Below are positions 22,385 through 32,711 of a stretch of 64,000 nucleotides of DNA, piece after piece (position 1 is the stretch's first letter; every line of letters starts with the position of its first letter). The notes under the pieces are model-generated. The model saw nothing but the letters and a program-made list of their open reading frames with translations, searched no databases and was not told the DNA's origin. Where the stretch lies: the NCBI GenBank assembly GCA_036874045.1, contig CM072339.1, positions 16,995,501 through 17,059,500 on the forward strand, given 5' to 3'. A program made the translations under genes and the position numbers. This DNA comes from Cymodocea nodosa. Taxonomy: Eukaryota; Streptophyta; Magnoliopsida; Alismatales; Cymodoceaceae.

Positions 22385-23359
22385 ATTGTATTGTTCGTCT
22401 ACTTGTATATATTTGTATGAAAAATATCTGATTAAGATGTAATGTAAATTTTTCATATTAATGAATATATGTTTTTCAGATATATTTTTCATTCGTGTTT
22501 GAGAATGATGAAATGGATGAACTATATTGAATATTCTATAATTTGTGGAACATTATGCAAGATTGTTTAAAAGATTTACAATTTGCTGAATGATAGGATT
22601 AAATGAAAGATAATTGATTAATGCTTGAAAATATCTGCATGCTGCAAAGTAAAATATAAATTCTGCATAACATGAAATAAACTACAAGTTAAAAATTTAT
22701 ATAATGTTCAGATTTAAATGAGTTTTAATTAGAATGCTGCATTAATGACATGTATTTAACTTTATTTAAGTTGGAAAAATGCAGGAGAGTAGAAAAGTAT
22801 TTACGAGGAGTAAACTTAGAGGTTGCTAAGTGTTAACTCAACAAAGTAAGTCCGTTGAGTTAACCTTAACTTCACGAGGTTAGTAATATAATATAAGGTC
22901 ACTCCGTTGAGTTATCTGTAACTCAACGAAGTTAGTCCGTGGAGTTAGCAGTAGTAACCAAAGCTATTCCGTTGAGTTATCTGTAACTCAACGAGGTTAG
23001 TTCGTAGATTAAGCTAAACGGTTATTCTTTTAGCCACGAACGAAACTTCATGGGTTTAGCGATTACTGAAATTTGAAATTAGAAGTGGCACACGTACCTA
23101 GAAAAATAGGAACCACACTGCACGTCACAAGACACATTCTTGCAACGAGATTTATTTGCTTTATGGACGTGCATTATAAATATAGAACAGAATGTTATTT
23201 ACTAGTTACCAGCACTTTTGAGAGAAAAGAAAATTCGTTGGGGAACTGGAAGAAGAAGTAGTTGATTCAACTTCATCCGTCAACAACTATTTACTGAATA
23301 GAAAGCTTCGGACTGGTATGTAATTAATCTTCTGCTGTTTTACTATATGTTAAGAGTTT
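22385..23359 (+). other. GYP-1 spacer 2 with palindromic boxes
   Basis: Non-coding. The first ~100 bp resemble the sequence after the COP-C accessory ORF (51,400-51,490). Palindromes: 22905-22914 with 22919-22928, and 22970-22979 with 22984-22993, both perfect 10-bp arms around the identical loop TCTG; single CGTTGAGTTA and TAACTCAACG boxes sit around 22,830-22,860 and a CCGTGGAGTTA variant at about 22,937. The 62-codon frame at 23073-23261 has no recognisable motif. The capsid gene starts ~370 bp later. Confidence 0.75.
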
Positions 23360-24709
23360 ATGAGCACATGGACTCATTCTCCTAGCCCTAAACAATTAGT
23401 AAGAACACCTACCCAAGAGTATTCAACACAGAAGTGTACTAAAACATTTTCTGAATTGGACTTTAATGAAATCCTTAGAGGTGTAGCAAACCTTTCTTTA
23501 AAAGAGAACGAAGATATGGCTGCTCTAGTAGAAAAACCATTAGGGGAAATTCTATATCCTAAATTAGTTGATGAACATTCATGTATTCGATTGCCAAACT
23601 TTGAGGGAGATAGGTTTGAACTAAAATCTAATTATATTAATCAATTGCCACATTTTCATAGATTAAAAAGAGAGGATGCCTATTATTTTCTTAGAGAATT
23701 TAATGAAGTTTGTCAAATGATGAAAATGCCGAATATGAGTATAGATGCTATTAAACTTAGATATATCCCTTTTGCTTTAAAAGACATAGCTAAAAGATGG
23801 TTATATACTCTATCGCCTGATTCAATTTCTACATGGACTGAATTTTGCTCTATTTTTCTGGAAAAATATTGTCCAACACATCAAACGATTAAAAACAAAA
23901 AGGAAATATTAATGTGTAGCTAAAAACAGGGAGAATCATTCTAGAAATATTTTGAAAGATTTAAAGATTTACTAACTCAATGTCTGCATCATACAATGAG
24001 TAAAGCACAATTAATACGTATAATTTATGAAGGAATAGATGTTTCAACAAAATCTTTATTAGAATCTACTTGTCAGAATGGATTTTTAAAATTGTGTAGT
24101 GAAGAAGCATGGGCATACTTAGAAAATTTTGCAAAAAGAACTACATAGTGGGAGAACTCAGCTGAAGCTATTGTAGATAAAAGAATATTGCCAAGGGGAA
24201 TGCATGAAATAGATTCCAACACTATGCTGGAAGTGAAATTAATTGAATTAACAAAGAAAATAGAAGAGTTATCATTAAATCAAAAATTAGCAGAAAAGAA
24301 TGCAAACATTAATGATCTAGATATTATTTATGCTAGAAATCAGAAAGATAACTTTGGAAATTCATATAACCCTAATTGGAGAAATCACCCAAATTTATCT
24401 TGGAGAAACAACAATTTCCATGGAGGAGAAAATAAAAATGACAAGAATATAAGTTATGAAGCATTAATTGAACAAGGATCTAGAATAGAGAAATTAGAAA
24501 AGATAATTCAACAATTAAACAATCGTCTAGATTTTGTATTTGGAAATGCTGCAATTCAAAATTAAAATATAAATAGAAATATACCCCCTAGACAGAAAGA
24601 ATCAATAGAAGTTAGACCTACTAGAGGATTGCCAATGCAAGTAGTACCTAACCTTATTAACAGAACTGTTAATGAAATTGATACCTCCTCTAGGAGGGTA
24701 GTTGAATGA
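23360..24709 (+). pseudogene. gag: GYP-1 capsid (gag) gene, located downstream of integrase
   Basis: One frame from ATG 23360 to TGA 24709, ~450 codons. Residues ~85-190 form a retrotransposon gag domain: PHFHRLKREDAYYFLREFNE, an IDAIKLRYIPFALKD block, AKRWLYTLSPDSISTWTEF and FLEKYCPTHQT. Then come FERFKDLLTQCLHH, a helical region and NSYNPNWRNHPNLSW, the segment that follows the zinc knuckle in Athila Gag; no knuckle is present here. In-frame stops at 23921, 23942, about 24,147 and 24563 all fit Gln codons changed by one C-to-T step. The product would be the particle shell. In normal gypsy elements this lies just after the 5' LTR, fused to Pol. Confidence 0.85.
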
Positions 24710-24932
24710 AGCAGTATAACTGAAGTAACTATGTATAATATAGTAAGTAGAAAAATAAAAAAATAAAAATAAAAATGTAAGTTTACTTATAGTTAATAGT
24801 ATCATAAAGTTATTACTTAACTCAACGAACTTAATCCGTTGAGTTATGACCTAACTCCACGAGGGTGTGAAGTAGTTATGTTAATTTTTGTCTCAGCTAA
24901 ATTTTTGTTTATGTTATATAGAATCACAACAG
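24710..24932 (+). other. GYP-1 spacer 3 with palindromic box
   Basis: Short AT-rich gap between capsid and F-box-like gene. It holds one TAACTCAACG box (about 24817-24827) and the palindrome CGTTGAGTTA (24837-24846), 5-nt loop, TAACTCCACG (24852-24861, one mismatch), about 70 bp before the next ATG. Confidence 0.7.
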
Positions 24933-26072
24933 ATGGAATTCTTAAAATTACTATTGGACGCACAAAGGGAAGTACTAAGTAACTTGTTAGCTAAAGATCT
25001 GTGCAGATTGTGTTGTGTATCAAAGGATATTAAAGACTGTGTTAGAGAAAAATATTTTCGAGGACTACAAGTTGCAAAAATGACTAAGATTAAAGATAGA
25101 TTTTTATGGAAGTCATTTAATCGTAGTTCAATCAGCTATGAATATCTGAATATGGATGAAACTACTGAAATTCCACCCAATGCATTAGAAGGAATAGATC
25201 ATATTATGGGGATGGATGAATGATTAATTATATATAGAACCAAACCAAGGTATGCAATTCTATTACTTGATATTTTGATTAGGTATCCTCTCACAAGAGA
25301 AGAATGGAATATTGGAAGGCCTAATAGATATGAAGTACCAACTGAAAATTGTGGGTCAGCTTTAATATTTTCTGATAAAAATTTGACCATTCCTGAAAAA
25401 TTATATTATTGGAGACCTATTGGAAATTGAGATAAAGATTTATGCTTAAGTGTGTATAATTTTCTGAATAGATCTTGGACTGAAAACACTATGATATATC
25501 TAGGACAGAAATCCTTAATTAATAGCATACATGTCATACTTGATGGATATATATATTTAATCACAAATATATCAATTGCATTTAGATCTGATTTATGCAT
25601 AGTAAGCATAGATAGTTATGATAATGACTATATAGAAATTTTGCTTATACCAAGTGATATAGCTAAACCACCATCTACAGAATATGATAAAATTCAATTA
25701 GGAATGTGGTATAATGAATATGATGATCCTACTCTATGTCTGATAAGATGGTGGGATGAATTAAAGAAATTTCAAATATGGATTATAAACGACCTAAATG
25801 AATGGAAGTGGGAAGAGGAATATATTGAAATAGATGTAGAAATAGAAACAGCCACACTATCTTGGAACAGAAGAGGATCTCTTTTTGCATTTCATTTCAT
25901 TAATGGAAATACACTTATATTTAGTATTGATAACATACTGCAAGTTTACAAATTAAAAAGAAAAATAGACTGCATTGAAACAGAATTGATAGCAAGAAGA
26001 ATTATGCCAAAAAAGTTTGCTTGGAGTGACACGTTTATTCCATTTGTTACTACTTTTCAATCATGTTCTTAA
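24933..26072 (+). pseudogene. Captured F-box / F-box-associated-domain gene in GYP-1
   Basis: One frame of about 380 codons from ATG 24933 to TAA 26072, the usual length of plant F-box proteins with an F-box-associated (FBA) domain. Residues ~8-40 resemble an F-box (EVLSNLLAKDLCRLCCVSKDI). The rest fits an FBA-type beta-propeller: YNFLNRSW, ILDGYIYLI, SIDSYD..IEILLIP, DPTLCLIRWWDELKKFQIWI and LNEWKWEEEY. Known F-box proteins of this type select substrates for SCF ubiquitin ligases. Two TGA stops (25221-25223, 25428-25430) interrupt it, the second at a Trp kept in GYP-1b. An upstream in-frame ATG lies at 24888, but 24933 starts nearer the domain. Domain assignment is by motif only, so another propeller-like family is possible. 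Confidence 0.65.
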
Positions 26073-26639
26073 AGTATGATTCTGTGTTTTTAATGTTGTG
26101 TGTAGTCTGCATTTATTTTTAGAAAAAAAAAATGAAAATATCAATCTAGTTTGTTGGTATCTATTCTAGGAAACCAGCTGGCTTGCTTGTGAGCCACCAA
26201 AGGCATAGGAGCCTGGGTTCCACACAAGACACTGATTTATCAATATCTATTAAATGTTATTTTGTTATATATTCTACTCTTATCTGTGAATGAAAAGTTT
26301 TTCAGAATCAAAAAATCGGAATATATAGAAGGAGATACAAACGAAACAAGGTATGCAATTACTTATCCTGAATTTAGATTTAAACTCAATTCATAGAGCT
26401 ATTCATTAACTCAACGAATTAAGTTCATTGAGTTAGATGCTAAGTCAACGAAACAATATTCATGCCTATTACAATTACTGTATTTATTGTCAAATCTTTT
26501 ACATTGAGGACAATGCAAAAAAATAGGTATGGGGGGGGGAGGTAATTAAAGTAATAGCCATGTAAGTTTGTTAATTAAAGGAATTAGAATGGTACTGCAA
26601 AGTTTTGTGGAAATTGATAATTGAGACTGTAATTTTTTT
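26073..26639 (+). other. GYP-1 sequence after the F-box gene, with first polypurine-type tract
   Basis: Non-coding. Positions ~26,150-26,265 are unusually well conserved with 32,820-32,930 in GYP-1b. A palindromic box pair (AACTCAACGAATT ... CATTGAGTTA) lies at about 26,407-26,436. At 26,505-26,545 an ACATTGAGGACAATGC motif is followed by a G-run (TATGGGGGGGGAGG), the arrangement found in Athila-type elements before the 3' LTR. Here the true LTR is still 1.3 kb away. Confidence 0.7.
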
Positions 26640-27823
26640 TAAAAAACTGTAACTGCTTGAATGTTATATTTAGAATCTTATATAAGATGCTACAAATTTT
26701 ACTACTCATACAAATCTAGATATAGTATCTTATGTTTTTGCTAAAATTTATGAGTTTAACAGTTTCACGATTTTAAAAAGAAATCAGAATGTTTAACTGA
26801 AACTCAGTAAAATATCTGAAATCCTGAAAGAGCTGAAATGTTGATTTTTGGATTAAAGGAAATACATATGATCAATGATACATTTAATTTGATTGATTAA
26901 ACTTGTAGAATGATTTATGTGTAGATCTTATTAAACTATAGAAAAAAGTATGAGCTTATTGATATGGATTCATATTTTCAGTAAATAATAGAAGTAGGAC
27001 TATATGAGATTGATGTTTTATTGCATCTGTATTAATGAAATACGTACATATACTATGTTAAAAATAAATAAATAAAAAAGAAAAAAAAGAGAAAAATTTT
27101 GAGAGTTTATTGACTTGTTTGATCACGAGCCTTTTGTACTTGAGTAGATAGGTATGTAAGGATTGTTGACCTAAAAAGGACTCTTTAAATCTAGCAACCT
27201 AAGATCCTGATCAGATTTAGGATTGTTGACTGAAAGCTTGATATATGGATACACTAGAAAACTCTTGTATGATTCAAGCTTGTCAAATTAACTTTTAAAA
27301 GTACAAATATGCATATACTGTTTTGAAAAGATACAAGTATTTTATGAAATACAGATATCTTTTGAATTGAGTATACATTCTGTTATCTAAAATTGCTGAA
27401 GTATGAATCTAGAATAGACTTTTGAAGTTGTTTATTTGAGATACAATTCTTTATTCTACTTGTCTTAATCATATTGAATTGGATTATGCTTTGATTTTTA
27501 TGTACTTGAAATTTATTTTGGAAATCATATTGGAAAATTCAGGATGACAGATGTTGAAAAGAAAAAATGATAATATAATTAACACCTATGTGATGTTGAT
27601 ATATTTTGTATGTAATTTACATATATTCTAAATATATTTGCAAGTTGAAGAGGAGAAAACAAAGTTAAAATAGATTACTAAAGCATATAGAATATCTATA
27701 TAGTAATCTAATTTATTATTCTGAAGAAGAGCAAAATGAAGAATTAAATCTAGCACTTTAGAAAGACCAATTAGTTAGATCTTAGTTTGCTAAGGGACTA
27801 GCAAAATTTAAGTATGGGGGAAG
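26640..27823 (+). other. Non-coding module shared by gypsy and copia elements, plus GYP-1 polypurine tract
   Basis: About 1 kb (26,640-27,660) aligns with the spacer after RNase H in COP-C (46,030-47,030), with COP-B (29,854-30,720 reversed), with 53,582-54,385 reversed and with GYP-1b. It contains a conserved block with a hairpin at 27195-27225. No open frame is conserved among the copies. The tract GTATGGGGGAAG ends at 27823, directly before the 3' LTR. Confidence 0.8.
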
Positions 27824-29848
27824 TGTTTAGAATGAAAAAGTGCATAATATTAATGGTTAAATGATGGTTAATTGCATAATATTTAGCTTATCATACGAGA
27901 ATTAAGCCATTATGTTATAATTGCACTGTTATATGCTTTAATGAGAGAATCTGCATAATTCCAGGGAATTAATGTTAATTTAGTACATTTTTGAACTGTT
28001 GATAAATTACAGGCTATGAAATTCTTAAGTATCTAAATTTTCTATTATTTCGGAGAGTTATGTTTAATGTACTGGACAATTATGTTTTAAATGCTTAAAG
28101 AATATTTTATTATTTCCTGGATTACACGTGTTTAAACTACAATGCATGACTTAAGTGGATTTTCAAAAGGTTATCTGTAACTTCTGAAATGCATCTAAGC
28201 AACGGATAGTTAGGTTCGTAAGTGTCCGAAATATTTGAACTTGTTAAGATAGAATTATGCATGTATTGAATTTAAATGCTTTAGTATATCACGTGAGATG
28301 CACATGTTTAACTCGTTAAGTTAGCATAACTGTACGTGTTGAGTTACATGAATACACACTAAGGTAACACGTTATGTTAGCGGCTTATTTCTTTATTGCA
28401 CGTGTTTTATAGTTAAATCAACGAAGTAAGTCTGTTGAGTTATCTATAACTCCAAGGACCATTTATTTTCTAATATGCCACTGTAGCGGTTACAGAAATA
28501 GGACATTCGAAGGAAAACCACGATTGCACGTATCACGTAGGAAATCGCTCGTGGAAGGAAGAAGAAATCACCATCGTTGATATGAATGAAGGAAATCCAA
28601 CCGATCATCGAAGAAGAAGCAGTTACTACTAAGAAATATAAAAGACAAGGAGAAAAAAGAACAGGGGTGTGGCCAATGTGTGTAGAGGAGGACAAACCGA
28701 GCTAACTACAGGCAACGACAGAAGTTCCCTGAAGTTCCACACTACCATCACCACCACCACCATAATCACCAACCATCGGAGGTCTGTGAGGATACTTTCC
28801 TGATGTCGGGTCGATTTTGAGCCAAACACGGTGCTTGATAACCACTGTGAGGAGTGATCGCGTCGCAGGAAGGGAAGCCATTTTCACCAAGCACCGACTC
28901 ATATCTCAAGAGATCGTAAAGCTTCTAGCCTTAGTTTCAGGTTGATGCTAGTATGTTGAAGAGGAGATCAACTTGCAATTTTGGACTCATGATTCTATAG
29001 GGAGAGGAGACAGAATTGTAAGTGGTTAAATTTTCAATGGTGTAATCGCATCGCATGTAGTGACAGAAGTTTTTATTGTCAATAGATGTTACTTTTACAT
29101 TTCACCTTTTGCCCATTTTCATGATCATATAAACACAAAAATACCAAAAACAACTTATCTATTTTTATAGTTAGTATTTGAGTGTTGTATTATTTGTTTT
29201 GTATCGTGATTATTATTATCATTGTCAGTGTTTGGAATGTTTCATGTTTGTTTAAATTTAGAAAATAGTTTTACAGTTTACCGAAATTGAATCGTTCCTG
29301 ATACTTAAAAATTTTAATGGTTACTATTTGAAATATCTGAATGTTAGTGTTGTTGAAGGATAAATTTAATATTAGCTAGCATTAAAGAGCTTAATTGATC
29401 TTATTTACAATTTGTGAAATCGCTCAATGGTTGACTGAATTCTTTTGTAAATAGCAGTATTAAATTGGATAGATAGCTTCGTTAAGTTACTTCAATTTCA
29501 CGAGGTTAATTCGTTGAGTTAGTTATAACTCAACGAAGTGCTTACTGAAGATATAAATTTCATTATTAAAAACGTAACGGTACACAATTCTTCCTCAATT
29601 CTCTATGGGATCGACCTGTACTTGCACACAAATACAATATACATTGTGCACTTGCAGTTAAAATACAAATTGGAATTAATATCTAATTTGTGTGAAAGAT
29701 GGTTTGTTGACTTCTAAAAAGGAATTAATGATAAGCATAAAGATAAATTAACTAAGTTATAAATAGAAGTTAACAAGGCAAACAAATTTTCTGGCGCCAT
29801 TGTGAGGGAACTAAATAAGTTCTCTGGTGCCACCTAAAAATCCAACCA
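27824..29848 (+). repeat. GYP-1 3' LTR
   Basis: It is 2025 bp, TGTTTAGAATG to AATCCAACCA, followed by target duplication GAATC (29849-29853). It carries its own primer-site-like block CTGGCGCCATTG at 29791 inside the LTR. Confidence 0.93.
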
Positions 29849-30753
29849 GAATCAAAACATAACTTTAAACTTAATATGATTAACTCAAGGAGAATAAAGG
29901 AATGTATCTCAGATAAACATTTTCAAAAGTACTAATTTTGATTCAACAAATCAGCAGTCATATTGGTAGAAACTATATTCGATTCAAATATATCTATAAT
30001 TAACAAAACAACTTTTATCTTTTCAAAACAATAAATATTGATAATTTTCTTTAAAATTTAGTTTCAAAAGTTTGAATCATACAAGAGCTTTCTAATGTAC
30101 CCATGTAATGAGCTTTCAGTCAACAATCCCAAGTCTGATCAGGACCTTAGGTTGTTAGATTTAAAGAATCCCTTTTCAGGACAACAATCCTTACGTACCA
30201 ATTTACTCAAGTACAAGAAGCTCGTGATCAAACTAATCAATAAATTCTCAAAGATTTTCACTTTGTAAGCGCTTTTTATTTTAAGCATAGTATATATGTA
30301 TTTCATTAATATAGATGCAATAAAACACAAATCTCATACAATTTTTATGTTTATGATTTTACTGAAAATATGAATCATTTTTAATAAGCTCATACTTTTG
30401 ATTAGTAGTTTAATATGATTTACATATAAATTATTCTACAAGCTTAATCAATCAAGTCAAACTCATTCTTGATCATATGCACTTTCATTAATCTAAAGAA
30501 AATACTTAATCAAAATTTCAAGATTTCAGAGGAATTTAATGTTTTTCATTGACATTTCCGCTTAAAATTTTGAAAAACCATTAAACTTAACAAAATAAGT
30601 AAAATCAATAAGATACTACTATTATTTTATTGTAAATACATAGTATCTTATTCATTAGTTTAGATATTACTTAGATATTTATGATAAGTATATAATATCT
30701 ATGAGGTAAACAACATCATCAACAATATTTATCTTTTGTGGAGTTTAAGTATT
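29849..30753 (-). other. COP-B spacer after RNase H (first part)
   Basis: Non-coding on both strands. Reading on the minus strand from RNase H, it matches the COP-C spacer from 45,952 on, including the conserved hairpin block (about 30,120-30,160 on the complement). It continues beyond GYP-1 at 12,690. GAATC 29849-29853 is the GYP-1 target duplication. The 63-codon minus frame at 30139-30330 is not conserved in the other copies. Confidence 0.75.
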
Positions 30754-32043
30754 TTACATATCACATAGCCTACAAATACCTAAATTTAATCTTATGTTGC
30801 AGAATGTACTTTCATCTAGAGGTTTTGTAAATATATCAACTAATTGATTTTTACTAGACATAAATCCTAATTTAATTTTACCTTTAATTACGTTATCTCT
30901 TAGAAAATGATGTCTAACCTCTATATGCTTTGCTCTAGAATGTAATACAGGATTTTTGGAAAGATTTATTATAGAACTACTCTCACAATAAATATCAATT
31001 GTATCATAAGATAATCCAAAATCTTCTAAAGTTTGCCTTAACTACAAAATTTGAGTGTAGCACAATGCAGTAGCAACATATTCAGCTTCAATGGTTGAAA
31101 GTGCTACACAGTTTTACTTTTTACTAAACCATGACACCAAATTATTTCCTAATAATTGACATGTGCCACTAGTACTCTTTCTATCAGATTTAGATCCTAT
31201 GTAATCAACATCAGTATATTCTATAAGATCTATTGAACTATCCTTAGAATAATATAATCCAAAATTTCTAGTTCTTTGTATATATCTAAATATTCTTTTA
31301 ACAGCAATTGAGTGTGATTCTTTAGGATTAGATTGAAATCTAGCACAAGCACACACAACAAACATAATTTCAAGTCTACTAGTTGTCAAATAAAGTAAAG
31401 AACCAATCATACTTCTGTATTTTCTTTGATCTATTGATTTTCCTATGTCAACAATATCTAACTTTAAAGAAGTACTCATAGGAGTTCCTCGAATCCTTGT
31501 ACCATTAAGATTAAATTTCTTAAACATTTCAATTGCATATTTTTCTTGATTTAAAAATATACCTTTATCCATTTGCTTAATTTGAAGTCCTAGAAAATAT
31601 GAAAGTTCTCCTATCATACTCATTTCAAATTGACTACTCATCTCTTCAGAAAATATTTTTATCAGTTTATTAGAAGTTGCTCCAAAGATTATATCATCCA
31701 CATATATTTGAACAACAATCTGATCTTTATCATCTTTCTTGATAAATAGAGTATGATCTACTTTTCCCATGATATATCATTGTTCTATAAGAAAAGTGGA
31801 TAATCTTTCATACCACGATCTAGGTGCTTGCTTCAAACCATATAAGGCTTTCTTTAATTTATACACATAGTCAGTATTTTTCATGTCTTCAAAACCAGGC
31901 GGTTGTTTCACATAAACTTCTTCATTAATTAAACAATTTAGAAATGCACTCTTAACATCCATTTGATATAGTTTAAAATCCATATAGCAAGCATAGGCCA
32001 ATAATATTCTAATACTTTCTAACCTAGCCACAAGAGTAAATGT
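30754..32043 (-). pseudogene. pol: COP-B reverse transcriptase and RNase H (5'-truncated)
   Basis: Minus strand. The N-terminal end is cut at 32,043, in the segment before ARLESIRILLAYA. RT blocks: QMDVKSAFLNC, KALYGLKQAPRSWYE, catalytic YVDD in VQIYVDDIIFGAT and FEMSMIGELSYFLGLQI. One TGA near 31,773 splits RT. RNase H follows: YRSMIGSLLYL, SDRKSTSGTCQLLGNN, then, after a stop at 31,114, the EAEYVA and HSRAKHIEVRHHFLRD blocks and NLGICRLCDM, stop 30754-30756. It is closer to COP-C (45544-45951) than to COP-A. Gag, protease, integrase and the 5' LTR of this element are absent from the window. Confidence 0.9.
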
Positions 32044-32711
32044 TATATTATTGGAGACCTACAGGAAATTGGGGTGAAGATTTACGCTTAAGTGTGTATA
32101 ATTTTCTGAATAGATCTTGGAATGAAAATATTATGATATATCTAGGACAGAAATCATTAATTAACCAAACACATGTCATACTTGATGGATATATATATCT
32201 AGTCATAGATATATCAATAGCATTTGGATCTAATTTATACATAGTGAGCATAGATAGTTATGATGAAAATATAGAAATTTTACCTATACCGAGAGAAATA
32301 GCTAAACCACCATCTGTAGAATTTAATAAAATTCAAATAGGAGTGTGGTATAATGAAGAAGATGATCCTACTTTATGTCTGATAAGATGGTGGGATGAAT
32401 TGATGAAATTTCAAATATGGATTATGAAAGACATTAATGAATGGAAGTGGGAAGAGGAGTATATTGAAATAGATGTAGAAATAGAAACTGCTACATTACC
32501 TTGGAACCAAAAAGGATCCCTTTCTACGTTTCATATCATTAACGGTAATACACTTGTATTTGGAATTTATAATATATTACACGTTTACAAATTAAGAAAG
32601 AACAAGAACTGCATTAAAATAGAATTAATAGCAAGAAGAACTATGCCTAAAAAGTTTGCTTGGACTAATACATTTATTTCATTTGTTCCTACTTTTCAAT
32701 CATGTTCTTAA
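32044..32711 (+). pseudogene. Captured F-box-associated domain gene in GYP-1b (5'-truncated)
   Basis: Second copy of the gene at 24933-26072, missing its F-box part because GYP-1b is cut at 32,044. The remaining ~222 codons are open to the same C-terminus (TFQSCS, stop at 32709-32711) and keep Trp where the GYP-1 copy has a stop. The two copies differ by many substitutions and one codon deletion near IDSYD but have no frameshift between them, suggesting the frame was maintained while the family was active. WRPTGNWG, ILDGYIYLV, CLIRWWDELMKFQIW and INEWKWEEEYIEID are the clearest shared blocks. Confidence 0.65.

Larger units (their letters stand above)
12696..29848 (+). mobile_element. GYP-1: complete 17.2-kb Ty3/gypsy (Tat/Athila-type) element with three downstream genes
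   Basis: LTRs lie at 12696-14731 and 27824-29848, with perfect 5-bp target duplications GAATC (12691-12695, 29849-29853). Order: primer site for Asp tRNA; zinc-knuckle leader; protease; RT; RNase H; integrase; Glu-rich accessory ORF; capsid gene; F-box-like gene; ~1.7-kb spacer; polypurine tract; LTR. Capsid downstream of integrase is not the normal Athila order, where gag comes first. The second family member GYP-1b (32044-45541) shows the same F-box gene, spacer and LTR, so that part is a family property and not a private insertion. All frames carry stops or frameshifts, so this copy is not autonomous. Confidence 0.93.

Noticed and set aside
22385..24932. Capsid gene as a separate nested retrotransposon
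   Set aside because: No LTR, primer site, polypurine tract or target duplication flanks it, and its spacers carry the same boxes as the rest of GYP-1. Not fully excluded.
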